Below, piece by piece: positions 34,539-44,643 of a DNA stretch of 64,000 bases. Under the pieces are notes generated by a model that saw nothing but the letters and a program-made list of their open reading frames with translations, ran no database searches and was not told the DNA's origin. The DNA lies in the NCBI RefSeq assembly GCF_030643785.1, contig NZ_CP094378.1:620001-684000 (forward strand), given 5' to 3'. The DNA comes from Coxiella-like endosymbiont. Lineage in GTDB: Bacteria > Pseudomonadota > Gammaproteobacteria > Coxiellales > Coxiellaceae. A program made the position numbers and the translations under genes. Within the stretch, counting starts at the first letter, position 1; each line of letters opens with the position of its first letter.

Positions 34539-37413
34539 ATGAACCATATCCAGTTGCGTGGTGTTCGGACGCATAATCTCAAAAATATTGATCTTGACCT
34601 GCCCCGAAATCAATTAATTATCATTACGGGTCTGTCGGGGTCGGGAAAGTCTTCCCTGGTGTTTGATACCCTCTATGCAGAGGGGCAACGACGCTATGTG
34701 GAATCACTGTCAGCTTATGCCCGTCAATTTTTATCAATGATGGAGAAACCGGAGGTAGATGTCATTGAAGGACTCTCCCCGGCAATTGCCATCGAACAAA
34801 AATTGGCGTCGCATAATCCCCGTTCTACTGTGGGTACGATTACGGAAATTTATGATTATCTACGATTGTTGTACGCTCGGGTTGGTCAGCCTTGTTGCCC
34901 AGAGCATCATCATCCCTTGCAAGTACAAACCATAAGCCAGATGGTGGATGCGGTTTTAGCAATTCCAGAAGGGACACCTATCATGATATTGGCTCCTGTT
35001 GTTCGAGAGCGTAAGGGGGAGCATGTCCAGCTTATTGACCAATTAAAAACCCAAGGGTTTATTCGTGTGCGAATTGATGGTGAATTAGTGGAATTAGATG
35101 AAGCACCCAAATTAAGTTTGCGTAAAAAGCATACCATTGAAGCAGTAATCGATCGCGTTAAAGTTCGCCCGGATGTTCAGCAGCGCTTAGTAGAATCCTT
35201 CGAAACCGCGATACGTTTATCGGACGGGTTAGCTGTAGTAGCTCCCTTTAATAATCGACAAATTGAAGAGCGTATTTTTTCCTCTCGTTATGCCTGTCCT
35301 GATTGTGGTTACAGTTTAGAAGAATTAGAACCAAGATTGTTTTCTTTTAATAATCCTGTGGGCGCGTGTCCGACGTGTGGTGGATTAGGTGTTAAGCAAC
35401 ATTTTGATCCCGAAAAGGTAATTCACAACGAAAAAGCTAATCTTGTCGATGGTGCCATTCGTGGATGGGATCGTCGCAATTTATATTATCATCAATTGTT
35501 GACTTCCTTAGCCGATCACTATGGCTTCGATATGGAAACTTCTTATTATCGATTGCCAAAATCGATCAAAAATAAATTACTGTATGGAAGTGGGAATGAA
35601 ATCATTACTTTTTACCTTCCTTCGCATGATGGTAAAAAAATTAAACGGAAATATCCTTTTGAAGGTGTAATACCTATCATGGAACGGCGCTATCGCGAAA
35701 CAGAATCTCAGGCTGTACGAGAAGAATTAGCAAAGTATTTGACGGTGAATGAATGTGAAGCCTGTGAAGGAACTCGTTTGCGAACAGAAGCACAACATGT
35801 TTTTGTAGAAAATAAAAATCTTCCTGAAATTACAGCGATGTCCGTTGGTGATGCCCTCAAATTTTTTCAATCACTAAAGTTAGAAGGGCGCCGTGGAACG
35901 ATTGCAGAAAAAATATTAAAAGAAGTTAATGTCCGACTTGGATTTTTAGTAAACGTTGGCCTGAATTATTTAAATTTAGCTCGGAGCGCAGAAACTCTAT
36001 CAGGCGGGGAAGCGCAACGTATCCGATTGGCAAGTCAAATTGGTTCTGGGTTAGTAGGCGTAATGTACATTTTAGATGAACCATCGATTGGATTACACCA
36101 ACGAGATAATCAACGATTACTAGATACATTAAAACATCTGCGTGACTTGGGAAATTCGGTTATTGTTGTGGAGCATGATGAAGAAGCCATTCGTACAGCG
36201 GATTATGTTGTTGACATTGGGCCAGGCGCTGGGATTCACGGGGGAGAGATTGTTGCACAAGGTACCCCTGCTGAAATTATGGAATATCCCCGCTCATTAA
36301 CAGGACGTTATTTATCAGGAAAAAGCACAATTCCGGTTCCGAAAAAACGCAGATCAAACATAGGACAATCTATTTCGCTAAAAGGTGCCACCTGCAATAA
36401 TTTAAAAAATGTGGATGTAAATATTCCCATTGGTCTTATGACTTGTATAACAGGGGTGTCAGGCTCAGGAAAATCGAGCCTTATTAGCGATACGCTTTAT
36501 TCTATTGTTATTTCACGATTAAATGGCACCACACAACGACGTGTGGGCCCCTATAAATCCATCAAGGGGTTAGAATATTTAGATAAGGTTGTAGAGATCG
36601 ATCAAAGCCCTATTGGTCGAACGCCACGATCAAATCCAGCAACTTATACGGGTGTTTTTACACCGATTCGCGAATTATTTTCAGGCACACAAGAAGCACG
36701 CACACGAGGCTATTCGCCAGGCCGATTCAGTTTCAATGTAAAAGGTGGTCGTTGCGAATCCTGTGAAGGTGATGGTGTTATTAAAGTAGAAATGCATTTT
36801 TTAGCCGACATGTATGTTGTTTGTGATGTTTGCAAAGGAAAACGATACAACCGCGAAACGCTGGAGATACATTATAAAAGGAAAAATATTTATGATGTGC
36901 TACGAATGACGGTTGAAGAGGCACGTGAATTTTTTGATGCAATCCCAGTGCTCGCACGCAAATTGCAAACGTTGATGGATGTCGGTGTTTCTTATATCAC
37001 ATTGGGGCAAAGTGCAACGACTTTATCAGGGGGAGGCGCAACGAACTAAATTGTCACGTGAATTATCAAAACGGACAACCGGTCGCACGTTATATTTATT
37101 AGACGAACCCACAACCGGACTTCATTTCCACGATATTTTACATTTATTGCGAGTGCTTTACCGACTGCGCGATGATGGTAACACTATTGTCATCATCGAG
37201 CATAATCTCGATGTCATTAAAGTAGCCGATTGGATAATCGACATGGGTCCGGAAGGCGGTGATGGGGGAGGGCAAGTCGTCGTTGCTGGTACCCCTGAAA
37301 CTGTTGCAAAATGCAAATTTTCTCATACAGGAAAGTTTTTAAAGACGGTTTTAGAATCGGCCGCTCCTCTCACTTCCACTTCCCAGCAAGAAAAAATAAA
37401 TACGGAAAAGTAG
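34539..37413 (+). CDS. uvrA: Excinuclease ABC subunit A, one frameshift
   Basis: UvrA finds bulky DNA lesions and loads UvrB in nucleotide excision repair. Both ABC ATPase halves are present: Walker A GLSGSGKS (about residue 31) and GVSGSGKS (about residue 640), signature [14 protein letters not shown], and zinc fingers built from CPDC/CPTC and [16 protein letters not shown]. The first frame fails at the second signature (reading [10 protein letters not shown], stop near 37049). The rest continues in another frame to 37413. Removing one G from the five-G run at 37029-37033 restores [10 protein letters not shown]. The start at 34539 matches the family; a 15-codon upstream extension is possible. 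Confidence 0.93.
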
Positions 37414-37750
37414 TGGTGGAAATTAAATGCAATCGCTAAGAAGAACACTAATTTTCAATAGGCTAAACCAGGGAATGCAACCAAATTCTTTCTCATTGTT
37501 GGTAATAATCATGACTTCTAAAGATAATGCGTAAGCGGCACAACCCAAAGATCATTGTTGCCAATTGGCGTACCCTTTCTTTCTAACGGCGCTTGGGGTT
37601 TGGGGGTCGGGCGGGGGCCCCTCCTTGTACCAGTTTACGAATGATTATAGGCGATCCGAATGATTATAGGCGAATTTTCCATCCGTAAATCCAGCTGTAA
37701 AGTTTTTTAGAAGCTGCATGGGACGGTAAATTAGTGTACAATACCACTCT
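37414..37750 (+). other. Spacer between uvrA and the hemE relic
   Basis: No gene is visible. A G-rich patch lies near 37585-37622. A 17-bp direct repeat with a two-base gap is at 37638-37673 (copies 37638-37654 and 37657-37673). Confidence 0.45.
37638..37673 (+). repeat. 19-bp-period direct repeat
   Basis: CGAATGATTATAGGCGA occurs at 37638-37654 and again at 37657-37673, separated by TC, as expected for a 19-bp tandem duplication whose last two bases are not shared. Confidence 0.9.
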
Positions 37751-38573
37751 ATGTCAATCATTAAAAATGATCGTTTTATCCGGGTGTTGCTATGACAGCC
37801 TGTGGACCGAACTCCAGTGTAGTTGATGCACCAAGCAGGACTGTATTTGCCAGAATATCGACGATTGCGTGAGAAAAGCGCGTAATTTTATGGCTTTCTG
37901 TAAGATCCCCGGAAGTTGACTTGTGAAGCAGCCTTGCAACCGCTAGAACGCTTTTGAGACGATTAACCTTGTCGTTAAAGCCTTGGCTTGACAAGTTTCT
38001 TTGATTGATTGGATTTGCTGTGGAAGTCCTTGGACATTGGCTTGCTATATGATTGAAGTTCAGAGTAGTAAAGCATTTTTAAGTGCAAGAGCTATGGTTT
38101 ATCAAAATCCTAAGTTCCTACATAGGTTATTGCGAAAATTAACTTCGTTGACGATAAATTATTTAAATGCCCAGATTCGAGCGGGCGTCGGCGCTTTAAA
38201 TTATTTATTGCAAATTGCTGTCGAAGTGATACGGGAAAAGGAAGAACGAAGGATCCCTCTGATCTTTTTCACCAAAAATGGCAGAAAATGGTTAGAAAAA
38301 ATTGTAACAAGCGGGGGATGGGGATGCGATGCGATTGGATTGGACAATTGATATCGTACAATCGCATGTGCGCATAGGAGATCGAGTAGCTTTGCAAGGT
38401 AATTTAGATTCCGCAATTTTTATTGTCTAATCCAAAGATGGTTGTCATCCCTGTGACCGAGATTTTAAAGGCTTATGGAAAGGGTTCTGGTCATGTATTT
38501 AATTTAGGACATGATGGAGTTTGATCCGGCTACACCTGTAGAAAATGTATCCGACATGATTGAGGCTGTTTAA
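37751..38573 (+). pseudogene. hemE: Uroporphyrinogen decarboxylase, relic
   Basis: HemE decarboxylates uroporphyrinogen III to coproporphyrinogen III in heme synthesis. Pieces of the family appear in order: IIKNDRFIRVLL and LYLPEYRRLREKS (N-terminus, 37755-37880), [27 protein letters not shown] (38030-38105), [36 protein letters not shown], then TIDIVQ...[13 protein letters not shown] and [11 protein letters not shown]. There are at least five stops or shifts. The relic is about 240 bases too short, lacking much of the segment after the substrate-binding N-terminus. It is dead. Confidence 0.88.
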
Positions 38574-38589
38574 AATTTTAATATTAAAA

Positions 38590-39738
38590 ATGAAAAAGCA
38601 ACCAGTGGTTATTATCGGTAGTGGATTAGCAGGTTACCTCTTTGCGAAAGAGTTTCGTAAATTGGACACGACAACACCCTTGGAAATTATTACCGCCAAC
38701 GACGGTGCTTTTTACTCCAAACCGTTATTATCAACAGCCTTAACTAATAAAAAATTGGTTGCTCAATTAGCAGTGTACTCTGCAAATGAAATGAGCTCGC
38801 AATTGCAAGCCCGAATTCACACTCATATGCTGGTGGAAACTATTGATCCTTCCTCGCAAATGATTCAAATTCGCCGAGAAAAGATCGCTTACCAAAAACT
38901 CATTATGGCTTGTGGTTCCAAGACGGTAACGCCGACCTTACAGGGTGATGGCCTTTCCGCTGTAACTGCCATAAATGATCTGGCTGCCTATGAAAGATTT
39001 CGTGCATGGATAGAAGACAAAAAATCTCTTGTCATTCTGGGAGCAGGTTTAGTAGGTTGCGAATTCGCTAACGATTTAATTAACGTGGGTTATCGCGTTG
39101 AGGTAATATCGCCAGATCCTTATCCTTTAGCCAAACTGGTGCCTGAAGGCGTGGGAGTCGCTTTGCAGAAGTCTCTTGCGGACAAGGGTGTAAATTGGCA
39201 TTTAAATAAAGCAGCTACAGTCGTTAGTTCTGATGAAAATGGTTATCAAATTGCATTGGGGGATGAGAATACCATCCATGCCGATGGAGTTCTTTCGGCA
39301 ATCGGGATCAGGCCCCAATGCAGTCTAGCGGAAACGCTTAACCTTAAGTGCAATTGGGGGATAGTAGTAGATCGTTATCTAAAAACGAGTATCGAGAATA
39401 TTTATGCCCTCGGTGATTGTGCCGAAGTGGCTGGTGAGGTGCGTCAATATGTGGCGCCACTCTTACAGTGCGCCCGAGCTCTTGCTCGTCATCTGCTCGG
39501 CGATAAGCACCCTGTGCAATACCCGCCTATGCCCATCATAATCAAAACACCTGCTTGTGCTATTACCGCTTATCCACCTCCCGCAACGATAGAAGGCGAA
39601 TGGCAATATTGGGTGGAGGGGAACCATCAGAAAGCTTTATTCTACAACCGAGAGGGTAAATTGCTGGGATTTGCCTTGTCAGGGGATTGCGTTAAGGAGA
39701 GAATGTTGCTTACGCAACAATTGCCGGCCGTCTTTTGA
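38590..39738 (+). CDS. Rubredoxin-NAD(+) reductase-like FAD oxidoreductase
   Basis: This is a pyridine nucleotide-disulphide-oxidoreductase-fold flavoprotein. FAD binding is marked by VVIIGSGLAG (residues about 5-14) and by NIYALGDCAE near residue 275. NAD binding is marked by LVILGAGLVGCEFA near residue 147. At 382 residues it fits rubredoxin reductases, which pass electrons from NADH to rubredoxin. I saw no rubredoxin gene next to it in this window. The start is the ATG at 38590; an upstream extension into the hemE relic is rejected. Confidence 0.78.
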   Translation: MKKQPVVIIGSGLAGYLFAKEFRKLDTTTPLEIITANDGAFYSKPLLSTALTNKKLVAQLAVYSANEMSSQLQARIHTHMLVETIDPSSQMIQIRREKIAYQKLIMACGSKTVTPTLQGDGLSAVTAINDLAAYERFRAWIEDKKSLVILGAGLVGCEFANDLINVGYRVEVISPDPYPLAKLVPEGVGVALQKSLADKGVNWHLNKAATVVSSDENGYQIALGDENTIHADGVLSAIGIRPQCSLAETLNLKCNWGIVVDRYLKTSIENIYALGDCAEVAGEVRQYVAPLLQCARALARHLLGDKHPVQYPPMPIIIKTPACAITAYPPPATIEGEWQYWVEGNHQKALFYNREGKLLGFALSGDCVKERMLLTQQLPAVF

Positions 39739-39823
39739 AATTGAGCAATTATCTGTGTCTGAATTTCCCTTGTGCGGAAATGATATACTACTGAATCAGG
39801 AGCTCGGGTTGGAGAGAATTTAA

Positions 39824-40417
39824 ATGACGCTTTATACGATTGCAATCACACTAATCCTAGTGATGGACCCACTGGGAAATATTCCTGTATTTTTAGCTAT
39901 CTTGCGAAATTACGACACGCGAACTCAAACACGAATTATTCTGCGAGAATCCCTAATTGCCTTCCTCATTTTGGCATTATTTGTTTTCTTTGGGCATTAT
40001 ATCTTGCATGGATTACATATTACTACTCCCGCCTTAAGTATAGCTGGAGGAGTTATTCTCTTTATTATTGCTCTTCGAATGATTTTTCCACCGGAACAAA
40101 AAGCAGTTAAAGAAGACTTTGAAGAACCCTTAATCGTTCCTTTAGCTGTGCCCTTGACAGCTGGACCATCAGCAATGGCAATGGTGTTATTGTTTGTTAC
40201 TCGAGATCCCCATCATCTTTGGTTAGTGTTTTTAGGCGTACTTATTGCCTCTGCAATTTTTACAGTAATTATGTTATTTGCACCTTTTTTAATGAAAATT
40301 TTGGGAAAACGTGGCCTAACGGCAATTGAACGATTAATGGGAATGATATTAACTACTATTGCGGTACAAATGTTTCTGTCCGGCGTTGCACAATATTTAC
40401 ATTATCCCTTGATGTAA
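39824..40417 (+). CDS. MarC/YhgN family inner membrane protein
   Basis: The 197-residue protein with about six hydrophobic segments matches the UPF0056 (MarC/YhgN) family. Landmarks are LILVMDPLGNIPVFLAIL in the first segment, ALSIAGGVILFIIALRMIF, and VPLAVPLTAGPSAMAMVLL. The function of the family is not established; the old link to multiple resistance is doubtful. Its 3' end overlaps the opposite-strand gene by 62 bases. Confidence 0.85.
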   Translation: MTLYTIAITLILVMDPLGNIPVFLAILRNYDTRTQTRIILRESLIAFLILALFVFFGHYILHGLHITTPALSIAGGVILFIIALRMIFPPEQKAVKEDFEEPLIVPLAVPLTAGPSAMAMVLLFVTRDPHHLWLVFLGVLIASAIFTVIMLFAPFLMKILGKRGLTAIERLMGMILTTIAVQMFLSGVAQYLHYPLM

Positions 40418-41746
40418 CTCCCAGTGTTTCTAAAGTAAAATGGTAAAGTGTTGTTAAAGGAATTTGGGTTTTATCAAACGGCAGGGTAGCGGAGGACCAA
40501 ATGGAACCAATACCTTGATGATGACCTGATTTTACTGCAATATTGTGAAAGTAATTAGTGAATGACCCAATCGATTTTTTTAAATCCCTAACTTCAGTTT
40601 CTTCTTGAATACCTTTAGTAAAAGCGGTTTCTATAAATAATGAGCAAGGTGTATTTTGGGTAATGCGAAATAGTGGGTGGTTATTAACGGATAATTGGGA
40701 CAATCGAATTTTTGCTTGATCGAGTTCCGATTGCATCTTTGCTTCGATTTGCCAATCCCGACTCATCAAGGGGACCACACGATAATTATTTAGCCCTAAT
40801 TTTTTCAATAATGCTTTATGATCGTAAAGACGGTAATAATTCATACCACCTTCATTTTCTTTTTCTGTAAAAGGAACTTGAGAAAGTCCTGTAACAATTA
40901 GCACCAGAGTTTCGGGATCTTTAGCTAATTTTAAAGCGAATGCAATGATGTTGTCATACAATTCTAATCCATAAGTAAGAGGGTCATGATAGGGGTGGTA
41001 ATCCGGCGATTTTATTTTTTCGTTGAACAGCTCAGGTTGAAAGTTGCGCCAGTAATGATGTTGATAATGGGCACAAGCGTTAAGGAATAAGGTGTAAAAA
41101 CCATAATTTGAAACACTTAGAAGCCATTTGAATATTTGTGTTAAAAACAAATCAAAAATTCCTGGCAGTTTCCATCGCATAAAAGGGTCTAATTTTTGAG
41201 AAATTAATTGGTAAGCAATGCGTTGGTAAAGAGAAAAAGGAAATTTAAAGGCACGGCAAATTTTTAAACCCTTCCATAAATCTAAGAAGGTTATTGATGC
41301 GGTGGCATGAGATTGCACTTTTTTACTAATTAAATCCCATAAGGGTTGGATGTTTTGGGGGTGGGTAGCTCCCTTCCTGGACCAGGGATCAGGAAAAAGA
41401 AGCCTCCTTTCGTTTTGCCACGCAATGCGTTCATGCTACCGACAATACCAGATTCAATTCCCTGAGCACTTAAGGTTTCCCAAATTTGAGGATGTTTTAA
41501 ATGAACGGCATCACTTAAATGGAATATTTGATGTTCGGAAAATGTTTTTCCTGTATGTGCCGTGATCCATTGAATCCAAGGTTCCAGAAGCTCATAAGTG
41601 TATTCGCTGGTGGTTTCTAAGTAATTCCATTGTTCATTAATTTGCTTAAAGTGAGGGAGTTTTCCTTTAGTAATGAGGGTATCTACGGCTATTTTTGAAA
41701 CCTCGTTAAGTTCAAATTGAATAATTCGCTTGAAATTGAATTTCAT
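40356..41746 (-). CDS. Alkaline-phosphatase-superfamily (type I phosphodiesterase-like) protein, one frameshift
   Basis: The N-terminal part opens IIQFELNEVSKIAVDTLITKG, typical of phosphodiesterase/sulfatase-like members of the superfamily, followed by GIESGIVGSMNAL. The first frame goes astray after TKGGFFF and stops at 41330. The remainder continues in another frame (PDPWSRKGATHPQNIQ, then FLDLWKGLKICRAFKFPF) to 40356. One extra base in the five-A run (plus strand 41394-41398) restores about 460 residues. The substrate is unknown. Its end overlaps marC convergently. Confidence 0.7.
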
Positions 41747-41756
41747 TCTATTACCC

Positions 41757-42396
41757 TTAAATATTAAATACTAAACATTTATTTGTGCCACCAGATTTTT
41801 TAAATTCTGAAACGTATTGAATAATTATTTCATAGCCCCATTGATTTAATTTTGATTTTAAGTCAGAGCTGGACTGCATTCATAAAAATAACTGATTTTT
41901 TATTAGGAATTTTATCTGTTTTGATAACAACTGCCTTGTAATCTGCATGGTAAGCATCATCTTACTTTTATTTTCAGCCACGTTCTTTTCGATGATTTGT
42001 AAAGAATCCGAATTGAAAGCCTCGGGGTAGTACATAACAGTGTCATCGAGTAAAGGGTAAAAACAAGTATCTAAATGATAGAATTTTTCATCAATTAATT
42101 TTAGCGGAATAACTGTCATGGGAAAGATAAGTTTCCAAATATTCGTAAGCCTTATAAATCCGAACGGATATTATAGCCCATCCAAAAATAAGGACAATCA
42201 GCTTGAAACAATCCGTCGCCCTCCCCTTTAAAATAAATAGATTTAGGTAGTACACAAATGGTGTAATCTTTGCTTTGAAACCACTGTTTAAAATGGCTTT
42301 CTTCTCCTTGACGTTCTTTATGACGAAAATGGCTTAGAATAAACAGGTTATTGTGAGTAAGACCTGCATTAGCAGTAAAAAAATCAGGCAGATATA
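41757..42396 (-). pseudogene. DDAH/citrullinase-like amidinotransferase family, relic
   Basis: On the minus strand the arginine-modifying amidinotransferase fold is readable. In order there are PDFFTANAGLTHNNLFILSHF, RHKERQGEE, KGEGDGLF, YFWMGYNIRSDL, then VIPLKLIDEKFYHLDTCFYP (an 80-residue open stretch), and the end SGGTNKCLVFNI. These match the core motifs of dimethylarginine dimethylaminohydrolases and related citrulline-forming enzymes. Stops and shifts separate the parts, and about 60 residues after LLSKQ are scrambled. It is dead. Confidence 0.75.
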
Positions 42397-42736
42397 GACT
42401 GTTGGTTTATCAGCTCAATTTTGGCGTACCGGTTTAAATGATCGTAAAAAGCTTACCATTACTGACTGGATAGATTCTTATCTACTCCGTGAACGTGATC
42501 CACCATCCAGTGGTTGATCACGTACTCAACTCCAAAATGCTGGGACTTACACATCAGTAAATTAGGAAATCGCTCATTATAAACCCTCGAGTTATGATAA
42601 AATTGTATTGGATAACTTAGGTAAAATCAAAATATGCAACACTAGCTTAATCGACGAGATTTTTTAAAAGCAAAGCGTGTTGGCACTTATACTGATGATG
42701 AGCACACAACTCTTACAAAGATTTAGAAAGATTTTT
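42397..42736 (+). other. Unidentified coding-like fragment with an inverted repeat
   Basis: Plus-strand frames give protein-like pieces (SAQFWRTGLNDRKKLTITDW, IDSYLLRERDPPSSG, KPSSYDKIVLDNLGKIKICN, TSLIDEIF) broken by stops. I cannot name them. An inverted repeat CGTGATC...GATCACG with an inner CAC/GTG pair lies at 42494-42522. Confidence 0.35.
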
Positions 42737-43474
42737 AAAATCATTCACGTAGATATGGATTGCTTTTATGTGTTCATCGAGATTCAGGACAATCCCGCTT
42801 TACGTCATAAGCCTATTGTAGTAGGGCAGTCCCTGCCGCATTCACGAAGAGAGCGGTTTGCAAGGCAAATTACATTGCCAGGCAATACGGTATTCGATCA
42901 GCAATGCCTTCTTATAAAGCAAAGAAACTTTGCCCTCAGTTAATTTTTTGTCTGTGAACATAGAAAAATACTGTCAGGTGGGGGTGCAAATTCGATCTTT
43001 ATTCAAAGAATATACAGACTTAGTAGAGCCTTTATTTTTAGACGAAGCTTATTTAGATGTCTCTAATTGTCTGGTTCATGGAGGGAGCCCGACTTTAATG
43101 GCTCGTGATGTTCGGAAACGGATTTGGCAGCAGCATTTTATCACCGCATCTGCTGAGGTTGTTTCCAATAAATTTTTGGCCAAAGTGTTCAGTGGCTGGT
43201 AGCAAAAGCCGAATAGTTTAAAAGTAATTTCTCTAGCAGAAGTCGAAGATTCGTTTAAACTACTTCCTGTTGAAAAGATATGGGGGAGTAGGAAGGTCAC
43301 AGCACAAAAGATGAGGTCCCTAAATCTTCATACCTGCTTAGACTTACAAGTACTTCCACTCGAAACTTTGGTAGAGTCCATTTTGGCAGCTTTGGAGCTA
43401 CTCTCTATAACTTAGTCGTTGGGTGGGTTGATAAGCGCAAGGTAGAACCTAATCGTCTTAAGGAAGACGATTAG
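42737..43474 (+). pseudogene. dinB: DNA polymerase IV, relic
   Basis: DinB is the error-prone Y-family polymerase that bypasses lesions. [30 protein letters not shown] opens the first fragment, with the catalytic Asp residues in VDMDCF. SLFKEYTDLVEPLFLDEAYLDVS (catalytic DEAYLD) is in the second. Later pieces KKPNSLKVISLAEVED and LPVEKIWG cover the palm and thumb. The little finger domain is gone after about 43430. At least four stops or shifts make it non-functional. Confidence 0.88.
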
Positions 43475-43817
43475 TGTAGAACATATTTGTTTATTTTTTA
43501 ATATATTTTTCAGCTTGAAATGCTATTGTTTTCTCACTTTGAAATGCTATTGTTTTCTCACTAAGAATCTCCCAGCACTGTAAGATATGCAATGGTTTAA
43601 AGCTTCTTTTAGCGAAACCGGCTAAGTACTCCTCGTTACTACTGTTTTAGATCGGTCCCCGTGTAATAGGTTCCGTTATTGCATTCTAGAATGTAAATTC
43701 AGTAAGTCATGTACTTAACAATACAAATGGTTAAGTTCGCTCACTCAGGAGCAGTTTAGATCAGTTCCTGGTGAAATAGCTTTATTACAATTAGCTTTAT
43801 TGCAATTATGCGGCAAC
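43475..43817 (+). other. Decayed spacer between dinB and toxin-antitoxin relics
   Basis: No gene is visible. The AT-rich DNA contains a 24-bp-period duplication (43515-43561) and a 15-bp one with one mismatch (43777-43806). Confidence 0.45.
43515..43561 (+). repeat. 24-bp tandem duplication
   Basis: A 23-base sequence starting TTGAAATGCTATTG occurs at 43515-43537 and again at 43539-43561, giving a 24-bp period. It is the longest unit among the window's tandem duplications. Confidence 0.93.
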
Positions 43818-44006
43818 AGGTTTTGATTGCTCCCTATCCATTTATAAAATTAGGGAAAAAATTGTCTATCTATGTAGGATTTACTATACATTCTTGTCAA
43901 ATAAAATAGTGATTCTTATCCACGCGGGGGATAAGAAATCACAAAAAAACACATAAAGACGGCAGCTCGCCAGTGTCTTGCTGAATTTACGGAAGTGGAG
44001 GAATAA
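43818..44006 (+). pseudogene. HigB/RelE-like toxin, C-terminal relic
   Basis: The plus-strand fragment reads IREKIVYLCRIYYTFLSNKIVILIHAG and, after a shift, IKTAARQCLAEFTEVEE. This resembles the second half of HigB-type mRNA interferases (Gp49-like), with LYELRI and ILLHGF-type strands. The N-terminal half is missing and there is a frameshift at the ggg run near 43925. It stops four bases before the antitoxin ATG, the toxin-first order of HigBA. Confidence 0.6.
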
Positions 44007-44009
44007 ATA

Positions 44010-44350
44010 ATGAAAGTGAAGAGTTTCAGAACATACTTATAAAAATCCTTAGATAAAAGTGAGATAGCAGAGATTGAAAGAATAGCCAGACTGGAGGCAG
44101 AGAATTCTTGGAATTCCTATTATAAGAAGCTGTCTCCAAGGCTATCACCAAATACATGGCCTATAAAGAATATGGCCTATAAAGAAATCGGGTTTAATGA
44201 ATTAGTGCGCCGTTTAAATATCAGTCCAACACAATCTCTAAAATTTAAAGAGGTGAGACTAACTTAACACTCCCCTCTGCGGCATATATTTGTTCATTGT
44301 TAAAAATGAAACCTCGATTGGTCATTAACGACAAGAGAAAAGCTCCATAA
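44010..44350 (+). pseudogene. XRE-family (HigA-like) antitoxin, relic
   Basis: The helix-turn-helix antitoxin reads KSFRTYL-stop-KSLDKSEIAEIERIARLEAEN, then YKEIGFNELVRRLNISPTQ (the DNA-binding helices), and after a shift LTLPSAAYICSLLKMKPRLV. This resembles antitoxins of the HigA type. One stop, one shift and a 16-bp tandem duplication (44156-44187) disrupt it. The pair is dead. Confidence 0.65.
44156..44187 (+). repeat. 16-bp tandem duplication in the antitoxin relic
   Basis: Adjacent copies ATGGCCTATAAAGAAT and ATGGCCTATAAAGAAA (44156-44171 and 44172-44187) differ at the last base only. Confidence 0.92.
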
Positions 44351-44643
44351 TTAATATTGATTCTATTAGCGCAAAATTTTACCTGCCTATTAGTAGGGAA
44401 AACTTATTAGTAGGGGAAACTTAGGGAAATTTGATATCACCCGCCGCAGGAAAGTATAATTCATTGATTAAAGGCGCCTCCTACAGGATTTCCGAACCAG
44501 TTGTTACCGCCGTGAGAGGGCGTGGTGGTCTCCTCTAGGCCTCTAGACGAATGGAGCGGGGTGACATAAAATAGACCGCCTATTACAGGCTCTAATACAA
44601 AAAGTGCAATCGATGGCAGGAAGTTAATGTTTAAACCAGCTCG
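44351..44643 (+). other. Spacer before pcnB
   Basis: A 17-bp tandem duplication with one mismatch lies at 44388-44421. An 84-codon open frame on the minus strand (44461-44715) overlaps the pcnB start and resembles nothing I know. The true pcnB start may lie in this stretch. Confidence 0.4.
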
